From Lachnospiraceae bacterium (GTDB lineage Bacteria; Bacillota; Clostridia; Lachnospirales; Lachnospiraceae): a DNA stretch of 36,585 nucleotides. Shown piece by piece: positions 31,033 to 36,585 of this stretch. Position numbers and translations under genes: made by a program. How positions within the stretch are numbered: position 1 is the stretch's first letter; each line of letters opens with the position of its first letter. The notes beneath the pieces are model-generated. The model was not told where the DNA came from. It was given only the letters and a program-made list of their open reading frames with translations, and did no database searches. Where the stretch lies: the NCBI GenBank assembly GCA_017543445.1, contig JAFYGB010000044.1:1-36585 (forward strand). The letters are read 5' to 3'.

Positions 31033-31638
31033 ATGTCCAAACCAAATAAAGAAACGACACCCAAAGAAACCGAAACGGCAAAGTCCGTAAAGGAAACCGC
31101 TACGAATCAGAACACCCCTAATTCGCTGCGTTCTCCTGTGAAGGATCCCTGGCCGATGGGCGGAAAGATGGTCTTCTGGCCGGTATCTGCGATCTGCTCG
31201 TTCATTCTGGCGGTGCTCTATGTTTTTGTAGTAGTGCATATCTGCTACTCGACGGCGGGAGCGGGAAGCTATCTCATCAATAACAAGCTGGTGATCCTGG
31301 CTGCTTCCTTGGGCTTCTTCCTGATCCTGTTTTTGCTGGAGTTCGCCGTTCGCGGTCATAATCGCCACTTGCGGGTCGAGGAGTTCTGCATATCCGTTTA
31401 TTTGATCCCGGCGATCGTATATGGCATTTTGGTCGTGATCTTTAAGTCGATGTTTGATGAAAGCTTGCAAAACTCGATCGACGCTATGGATAATGACACC
31501 GCGCTGTTTTACTTTTTCTTCCTGCTGATGTTTTATTACACCCTGTTCGCGCTGGTGATCCGGGGCTTTGTTGCATTTCTCGCTCTGATGAGTGAATACT
31601 CGAAGATGAAGAAGTATAAGAACAATAAACGGAAATGA
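31033..31638 (+). CDS. hypothetical four-helix membrane protein (201 aa)
   Basis: A hydrophilic Thr/Lys/Glu-rich N-terminus of about 45 residues is followed by four hydrophobic segments (ICSFILAVLYVFVVVHICY, LVILAASLGFFLILFLLEF, FCISVYLIPAIVYGILVVIF, ALFYFFFLLMFYYTLFALVI) and a basic tail (KMKKYKNNKRK). I recognise no family. AAGGGGG precedes ATG 31033. Its promoter is close, and the next membrane gene starts 19 bases later, so it opens a transcription unit that continues toward the barnase gene. Confidence 0.7.
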   Translation: MSKPNKETTPKETETAKSVKETATNQNTPNSLRSPVKDPWPMGGKMVFWPVSAICSFILAVLYVFVVVHICYSTAGAGSYLINNKLVILAASLGFFLILFLLEFAVRGHNRHLRVEEFCISVYLIPAIVYGILVVIFKSMFDESLQNSIDAMDNDTALFYFFFLLMFYYTLFALVIRGFVAFLALMSEYSKMKKYKNNKRK

Positions 31639-31657
31639 TCTTCTTTCGGGAGGGCGT

Positions 31658-32086
31658 ATGGAACTTCTGGTTATCGTGGCAATGGCTCTCGTTCTTTTGT
31701 TTATGCTAGGGTACACCTTGTGGCCGTTGGTCTCGGGAGTGTTGTTTCTGGCGATGATGTTTGCCATTTTCTGTGAGACCTTTTTCGTGATCTCCGGCTT
31801 GATGTGGCTGTTCGCACGCCGCCGCAAGGCGAAATACCTGGGCCTTTCGGAGGACGACGGCCCCGCGAGTTTTGCCTGGTACGAGATCGACGGGGAAGAG
31901 GTGCGAAACATTTTCCCGACGGACGTATTTATGCGCCGCCTCCTCTATCGAAAGGAGGAGGTCCATGTGCGGCTCCTGAAGCTTAAGAAGCATGTATGGG
32001 CGTTCGACCGTGTGACGACGCTCGTCATCGGGCTCGGCCTGGTGTCATTTGCCGTGATCATCGTGTTGCTGTCGACGTTCGTCTGA
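31658..32086 (+). CDS. hypothetical membrane protein (142 aa)
   Basis: Two N-terminal hydrophobic helices (LLVIVAMALVLLFMLGYTLW and LFLAMMFAIFCETFFVISGL), a cytoplasmic charged middle (FARRRKAKYLGLSEDD, FAWYEIDGEEVRNIFPTDVF, LLYRKEEVHVRLLKLKKHVW) and a C-terminal helix (LVIGLGLVSFAVIIVLLSTF). No known family. CGGGAGG precedes ATG 31658. It lies directly before the lipid-anchored barnase gene; a link to its secretion or to immunity is possible but unsupported. Confidence 0.68.
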   Translation: MELLVIVAMALVLLFMLGYTLWPLVSGVLFLAMMFAIFCETFFVISGLMWLFARRRKAKYLGLSEDDGPASFAWYEIDGEEVRNIFPTDVFMRRLLYRKEEVHVRLLKLKKHVWAFDRVTTLVIGLGLVSFAVIIVLLSTFV

Positions 32087-32122
32087 CGTCCCGGCGATCA
32101 AATAGAAATGAGGAATGGATTT

Positions 32123-32812
32123 ATGAGGATTCGAAACAGGTGGCTGGCGTATGTCCTGCTCACCGTTATGGTATGTTTGTCTCTGCTCGGTTGTGGGAAG
32201 AAATCGAAGAAGGCCGCGGAGACGACCGGTTATGATGTAGAGATCGTGACGATGCCGAATACTACGGCGGCGGTCGAGACTACACGGGCAGCCGAGCCCA
32301 CGACGGAAGAAGCGACGCAGGCACCCGAGACGGGAGCTCCGAGTACACAAGCACCGACGACTGCGCCGACGACCGCGGCTCCTACGACTGCCGCGCCGAC
32401 CACGGTGGCTCCGACTACAGTTGCACCTACGGCAGCTCCGACGACCGCAGCGCCCACGAAGGCAGCCATCGACGAAGATGGCACCTATACTTCGAAGGAA
32501 GACGTGGCGCTGTACATCCACACCTATGGTAAGCTTCCGAAGAATTACATCACGAAGTCGGAGGCGGAGGCCCTGGGCTGGATCAGCTCCAAAGGAAACT
32601 TAGGCCGCGTGGCGCCCGGTAAGAGCATCGGCGGCGACCGCTTCGGCAACTACGAGGGGCAGCTTCCGAAGGCACGCGGACGCAGTTACACGGAATGTGA
32701 TATTGATTTCGATGGCGGTTACCGCAACAGTAAGCGCATCATATTCTCGAACGACGGTCTGATCTTCTATACGGAGGATCATTACGAGACGTTCGAGCAG
32801 CTCTACCCGTAA
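32123..32812 (+). CDS. lipid-anchored barnase-type ribonuclease
   Basis: Residues 1-24 are a lipoprotein signal peptide ending LSLLGC (lipidated Cys24). A Thr/Ala/Pro linker of repeated PTTAA units runs from about 50 to 113. The rest is a close barnase homologue: YGKLPKNYITKSEAEALGW, SKGNLGRVAPGKSIGGDRFG, the catalytic Glu191 in TECDIDFDGGYRNSKRI, Arg201 and Arg205, and the catalytic His220 in EDHYETFEQLYP. These match barnase Lys27, Glu73, Arg83, Arg87 and His102. It should cleave RNA, guanine-preferring. I choose ATG 32123 (GAGGA eight bases upstream), not ATG 32108, which has no site. A barstar gene follows 12 bases later. Confidence 0.92.
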   Translation: MRIRNRWLAYVLLTVMVCLSLLGCGKKSKKAAETTGYDVEIVTMPNTTAAVETTRAAEPTTEEATQAPETGAPSTQAPTTAPTTAAPTTAAPTTVAPTTVAPTAAPTTAAPTKAAIDEDGTYTSKEDVALYIHTYGKLPKNYITKSEAEALGWISSKGNLGRVAPGKSIGGDRFGNYEGQLPKARGRSYTECDIDFDGGYRNSKRIIFSNDGLIFYTEDHYETFEQLYP

Positions 32813-32824
32813 GGGGAGGTACCT

Positions 32825-33199
32825 ATGGATATTTTGATGATCGACGGAGAGGATTTCTCCGATATGCAACAGCTGCATGCGCACATCGCTGCGCAGCTAC
32901 ATTTTCCGAAACATTACGGAAAGAATCTGGACGCTTTGTATGACTGTCTGACTGATATGAAGAACGTGGAGATCCACGTTCATAACTACGGCGTCCTGAA
33001 GGAACGACTGGGCAATGCTAACGCCGAAGGCCTGATGGATGTGTTCCTGGACCTGTGCGCGGCGAAACCGGCATGCACACTGCATGTAGAACCCGTGAAA
33101 TCCTCGGAGGCCGTGTCGTTTTCGGAACTCTTCGACGAGACGAGCGACGAGGAAACGACGGGGGATAAAGCGTTTCGGGAAGAAGGAGAGAAGTGGTAA
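32825..33199 (+). CDS. barstar-family ribonuclease inhibitor
   Basis: The barstar core is clear: ILMIDGEDFSDMQQLHAHIA, then FPKHYGKNLDALYDCLTDM. Asp36 and Asp40 correspond to barstar Asp35 and Asp39, the residues that plug the barnase active site. Then VLKERLGNANAEGLMDVFLD. It is longer than classical barstar (90 residues) by an acidic tail (SFSELFDETSDEETTGDKAF). It would protect the cytoplasm from unexported ribonuclease. GGGGAGGT precedes the ATG. Its stop overlaps the region of the next start, so it is cotranscribed with the aminopeptidase. Confidence 0.93.
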   Translation: MDILMIDGEDFSDMQQLHAHIAAQLHFPKHYGKNLDALYDCLTDMKNVEIHVHNYGVLKERLGNANAEGLMDVFLDLCAAKPACTLHVEPVKSSEAVSFSELFDETSDEETTGDKAFREEGEKW

Positions 33200-33200
33200 G

Positions 33201-34430
33201 ATGGTGAAGGATTCTTTACTTAGAAAATATGCGCGACTTATCGTCCGCGTGGGCGTGAATGTGCAGCCCGAACAGGAAGTGGAAGTTTATGCCGCGGTCG
33301 ACCAGACGCGGCTCGTACATATGGTGGTGGCGGAGGCTTACGCAGCCGGCGCGTCCGCGGTCCGCGTGGAGTGGCAGGACGAGGAGCTGATCCGCCAGAA
33401 TTACCAGCACATGTCGTTGCGGAAACTGTCCCGCGTGCTGAAATGGCAGCGCGAGAAGATGAAGCAGAGAGTGAAGGATCTGCCGTGCCAGATCCACATC
33501 GTGTCCGACGATCCGGACGGACGTAAGGGCGTTGATGTACAGAAAATGATGAAGGCCAATGCGGCGCGGTCGAAGATATTCAAACCGTATCGCGACGAGA
33601 TGGAGAATAAATACCAGTGGGTGATCGTGGCGGCATCGTCCGAGAAGTGGGCCCGGAAGGTATTTCCCGAGGAAACGACCGCGCAGGCGGTGGACCATTT
33701 GTGGAAAATGATCTTCGAGTGCGTTTACCTGGACGAGGAGAGCGACCCGATCGAGAACTGGAAGAAACATAACGAGCGTTTTATCGAGAAGTGCGCGTGG
33801 CTGAATGCGCAGCATTTTACGAAGCTGCGTTACCACAGTGCGAACGGGACGGATTTCGAGGTCGGCCTGATCCCGACGGCGCAGTTCATGGGCGGCGGCG
33901 AGTATTCGACGCAGAACATCTACTACAACCCGAACATGCCGACGGAGGAGATCTACACGTCGCCTATGCGCGGACAGGCACAGGGTACGCTGGTCGCGAC
34001 GAAGCCCCTGTCCTATCAGGGACATTTGATCGACGGCTTTTCCATTACATTTGAGAATGGAAAGGTCAGCGAGGTGCACGCGAAGGTCGGAGAGGAACTG
34101 CTGCAGAAGATGGTGCAGATGGACGAAGGCGCGTCTTACTTAGGTGAGGTGGCGCTGGTTCCGAAGGAGTCGCCGATCAACCGTAGCAACATCCTGTTCT
34201 ACGAGACGTTGTTTGACGAGAATGCGAGCTGCCACGTGGCGCTGGGCATGGGATTTTCCAACGTGCTGCTGGGCTTCGAGAAGATGAACGATAAAGAGTT
34301 CCTGGAGGCCGGCATCAACGACTCGATCATCCACGTGGACTTCATGATCGGAAGTCCGGACCTGGAGATCGTGGGCATCAAGGCAGACGGGACAGAGGTT
34401 CCGGTATTCAAAAACGGAACCTGGGCATGA
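33201..34430 (+). CDS. M29-family metalloaminopeptidase (AmpS/PepS-like)
   Basis: 409 residues in the M29 pattern: KYARLIVRVGVNVQPEQEVE, VRVEWQDEELIRQNY, HSANGTDFEVGLIPTAQFMG, NMPTEEIYTSPMRGQAQG (metal-ligand Glu), YLGEVALVPKESPI (second Glu), NASCHVALGMGF (His) and IHVDFMIGSPDLEIVGI (Asp). The family uses two metal ions to remove N-terminal residues from peptides in the cytoplasm. GAAGGAGAG precedes ATG 33201. It is a housekeeping-type enzyme that happens to follow the barnase/barstar pair; a functional link is not evident. Confidence 0.92.
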   Translation: MVKDSLLRKYARLIVRVGVNVQPEQEVEVYAAVDQTRLVHMVVAEAYAAGASAVRVEWQDEELIRQNYQHMSLRKLSRVLKWQREKMKQRVKDLPCQIHIVSDDPDGRKGVDVQKMMKANAARSKIFKPYRDEMENKYQWVIVAASSEKWARKVFPEETTAQAVDHLWKMIFECVYLDEESDPIENWKKHNERFIEKCAWLNAQHFTKLRYHSANGTDFEVGLIPTAQFMGGGEYSTQNIYYNPNMPTEEIYTSPMRGQAQGTLVATKPLSYQGHLIDGFSITFENGKVSEVHAKVGEELLQKMVQMDEGASYLGEVALVPKESPINRSNILFYETLFDENASCHVALGMGFSNVLLGFEKMNDKEFLEAGINDSIIHVDFMIGSPDLEIVGIKADGTEVPVFKNGTWA

Positions 34431-34465
34431 CATGATTTAAAACATTTATTACGGGGAGTGTGCAT

Positions 34466-36585
34466 ATGGGAATGGATGAGAATAAAAACGCGGACAATGT
34501 CGGACAGAATCATTCCGATATTCCGATGCCGGAAGGTGGGCGCTTTCGCGATAAGCGCTGGTTGTTGATCACGATGATCGGACTTATGGTCGCGGTTGCG
34601 ATCGTGTTGCTGATCTATGCACTGCCCGGTAAGAAGGACGATCCGGAAGAGGTAGCGTCGGGAACGACGGCCTCCACGCAGGAGAATCCGACGGAAACGA
34701 AGGAGCCGTCGAACCCTTCGGAAAGTGCTAAAAATGGCGAGACGCAGGCGACGAATCCGACGCAGGAGCAGCCTTCGGGCTCAGGAACTACCAACCCGTC
34801 GGAGAGTAAAGAGGATCCGCAGAACCCGACGAAGGACGATCCCGGGAATACGGACCCGAAGCAGTCCGAGGGTAAGTCGGCGCTGAATACCGGAAATCTT
34901 TCCGCGTACTCGACGACGTATGAGGGTACGAAGGGTACCGGCGATTATAACTATGGCGAGGCTTTGCAGAAGTCGCTTCTGTTCTATGAACTGCAGCGCT
35001 CCGGTGCATTGCCCGATGAAGTACGCTGCAACTGGCGCGGTGACTCCGGCCTCGACGACGGAAAGAGTGTGGGCCTGGACCTGACGGGTGGCCTGTACGA
35101 CGCGGGTGACAACGTGAAGTTCAACCTGCCCATGGCGTACACGGGCACGATGCTCGCGTGGTCGATCTACGAGGATAAGGCGTCCTACGTGGAGAGCGGA
35201 CAGCTCGAGTATGCGCTCGGCAACATCCGCTGGATCAATGATTATCTGATCAAATGTCATCCGGAACCGGATGTGTATTATTATCAGGTCGGCAACGGCA
35301 GCACCGACCATGGCTGGTGGGGCCCTTGCGAGGTCATGCAGATGGACCGTCCGTGCTACAAGGTCGACAAATCGAACCCCGGCTCGTGCGTAGCGGGGCA
35401 GGCTGCGGCGTCTCTGGCTGCGGCCTCCGTGGTCTTCAAAGACAGCGACCTGACCTATTCCGCGCTGTGCCTGAAACACGCGAAGGAACTCTATGCATTT
35501 GCCGATTCGACCCGCAGCGACGCGGGCTATACCGCGGCTAATGATTTCTACAAATCGTGGAGCGGTTTCTGGGACGAGCTGTGCTGGTCCGCGACCTGGC
35601 TCTACATTGCGACCGGCGATAACGCATATCTGACCGCAGCGAAAGAGGCGGCGAAGAAGACTTCCGCCGACTACGACTGGGCCATGTCTTGGGACAATGC
35701 GACCTTCGGCGCGAACCTTCTGCTGGCGCGGATCACCGGAGAGAAAGCTTACAAAGATGAGATCGAGCACAACCTCGATACCTGGACGGTCGGCTACAAC
35801 GGCAAGAAGGTGACCTACTCCCCGAAGGGACTGGCGTTTATCGATGGTTGGGGCAGCCTGCGTTACGCGACGACGACGGCGTTTTTGGCGCTGGTCTACA
35901 GCCGCAGTAACGCGTGTCCGGAAGCTAAGAAGACGATCTACCATGATTTTGCCTTGCAGCAGGTGAATTACGCCCTTGGTTCGACCGGACGCAGTTTTGT
36001 GGTCGGTTTCGGAGAGAACCCGCCCGAGCATCCGCACCATCGTACGGCGCACGGCTCCTGGGCGGATAACCAGAACGAGCCGGCGAACCATCGCCACACA
36101 TTGTACGGCGCCCTGGTCGGTGGTCCGGACGCTTCCGACAACTACCGCGACGTAGTTTCGGATTACAACATGAACGAGGTGGCCTGCGACTACAACGCCG
36201 GCTACACCGGAGCATTGGCCGCACTGTATGCGGAATTCAAGGGCCAGACCCTGAAGGATTTCGGCGCCGTGGAGAAGATCACGGACGATGAACTCTATGT
36301 GGAAGCCGGAGCGAATGTCAAAGGTCAGGATTTCATCGAGATCAAGGCTTATATCTACAACAAGACCGCGTATCCGGCACGTGTAACGGATAAGCTGGAA
36401 CTGCGGTACTATATGGACCTGTCAGAGGTCTACGCGGCAGGCGGCACAGCAGCCGGCCTGGAGCTGACGAACAACTATATGGCGGCGGGCGCTCTCGGCG
36501 GTATCTACGCGTGGGACGAAGAGAAACATATCTACTATGCGTCGATCGATTTCACAGGCGCGAAGATCTACCCCGGCGGCCAGTC
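34466..36585 (+). CDS. membrane-anchored GH9 cellulase with CBM3, truncated by the window end
   Basis: Reading from ATG 34466 (GGGGAG upstream) the frame stays open to the end of the window. Residues 1-33 are hydrophilic, about 34-53 form one membrane helix ([20 protein letters not shown]) with no evident cleavage site, and a Thr/Ser/Pro/Glu linker extends to about 150. The GH9 domain (about 158-592) has [20 protein letters not shown] with catalytic Asp212/Asp215, [41 protein letters not shown] and the acid Glu571 in [19 protein letters not shown] family-3c-like CBM begins near 608 ([20 protein letters not shown]). It should hydrolyse cellulose at the cell surface. Any further domains lie outside the window. 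Confidence 0.9.
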   Translation, partial: MGMDENKNADNVGQNHSDIPMPEGGRFRDKRWLLITMIGLMVAVAIVLLIYALPGKKDDPEEVASGTTASTQENPTETKEPSNPSESAKNGETQATNPTQEQPSGSGTTNPSESKEDPQNPTKDDPGNTDPKQSEGKSALNTGNLSAYSTTYEGTKGTGDYNYGEALQKSLLFYELQRSGALPDEVRCNWRGDSGLDDGKSVGLDLTGGLYDAGDNVKFNLPMAYTGTMLAWSIYEDKASYVESGQLEYALGNIRWINDYLIKCHPEPDVYYYQVGNGSTDHGWWGPCEVMQMDRPCYKVDKSNPGSCVAGQAAASLAAASVVFKDSDLTYSALCLKHAKELYAFADSTRSDAGYTAANDFYKSWSGFWDELCWSATWLYIATGDNAYLTAAKEAAKKTSADYDWAMSWDNATFGANLLLARITGEKAYKDEIEHNLDTWTVGYNGKKVTYSPKGLAFIDGWGSLRYATTTAFLALVYSRSNACPEAKKTIYHDFALQQVNYALGSTGRSFVVGFGENPPEHPHHRTAHGSWADNQNEPANHRHTLYGALVGGPDASDNYRDVVSDYNMNEVACDYNAGYTGALAALYAEFKGQTLKDFGAVEKITDDELYVEAGANVKGQDFIEIKAYIYNKTAYPARVTDKLELRYYMDLSEVYAAGGTAAGLELTNNYMAAGALGGIYAWDEEKHIYYASIDFTGAKIYPGGQ

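Noticed and set aside
34781-36097. 438-residue minus-strand open frame opposite the GH9 gene
   Set aside because: Antisense shadow of strongly conserved GH9 coding sequence; composition is Arg/Val-rich and meaningless.

Overview
The window looks like a chromosomal segment of an anaerobic Firmicute of the class Clostridia, most likely a fibre-degrading Lachnospiraceae-type gut or rumen bacterium. This is inferred from GGAGG-type ribosome binding sites, TTGACA-17-TATAAT promoters, a tryptophan T-box leader, a LytTR/DUF3021/ABC module, Thr/Pro-rich lipoprotein linkers and a membrane-anchored GH9 cellulase. Most genes are on the + strand, moderately GC-rich and tightly packed.

Left part (1-5375): a DUF434-type protein overlapping a YhcC-like radical SAM gene, a small region of gene fragments, a nitroreductase followed by an aminoglycoside 3'-phosphotransferase homologue with all catalytic residues, two small proteins and a lipoprotein with a zinc-metallopeptidase motif. 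Next comes an AT-richer minus-strand island (5384-7433): a DUF4417 gene, a 127-residue protein resembling a detached toxin C-terminus, a translationally coupled 188-residue protein, and what looks like a reduced type I toxin-antitoxin locus with a convergent antisense RNA.

Middle part (7615-21550): a candidate structured RNA ending in a strong terminator, then a LytTR regulator, DUF3021 protein and two ABC transporter pairs. After its own promoter comes a long run of zinc-ribbon and membrane-associated genes: an Ala-rich zinc-ribbon membrane protein, an MBL-fold hydrolase, a 518-residue protein of unknown family, a SIMPL-domain protein, an SPFH protein with three zinc ribbons (YdjI-like), a double zinc-ribbon membrane protein (YdjG-like), a 205-residue protein and a 112-residue zinc-ribbon protein. 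By analogy with Bacillus ydjFGHI this may be a membrane-integrity or stress module. A roughly 370-bp palindromic miniature element is inserted at its end.

Right part (21600-36585): an internally deleted xylose isomerase behind an intact promoter and a perfect 36-bp palindrome; a Trp T-box leader and 62-bp tandem repeats ahead of a TrpB2-type tryptophan synthase beta chain; ilvE; a DUF1461 membrane protein fused to a D,D-carboxypeptidase fold that has lost its catalytic motifs; trmB and trxA; a convergent AI-2E family permease; tRNA-Lys(CTT); two membrane proteins; a lipid-anchored barnase homologue followed by barstar; an M29 aminopeptidase; and a GH9-CBM3 cellulase running off the window end.
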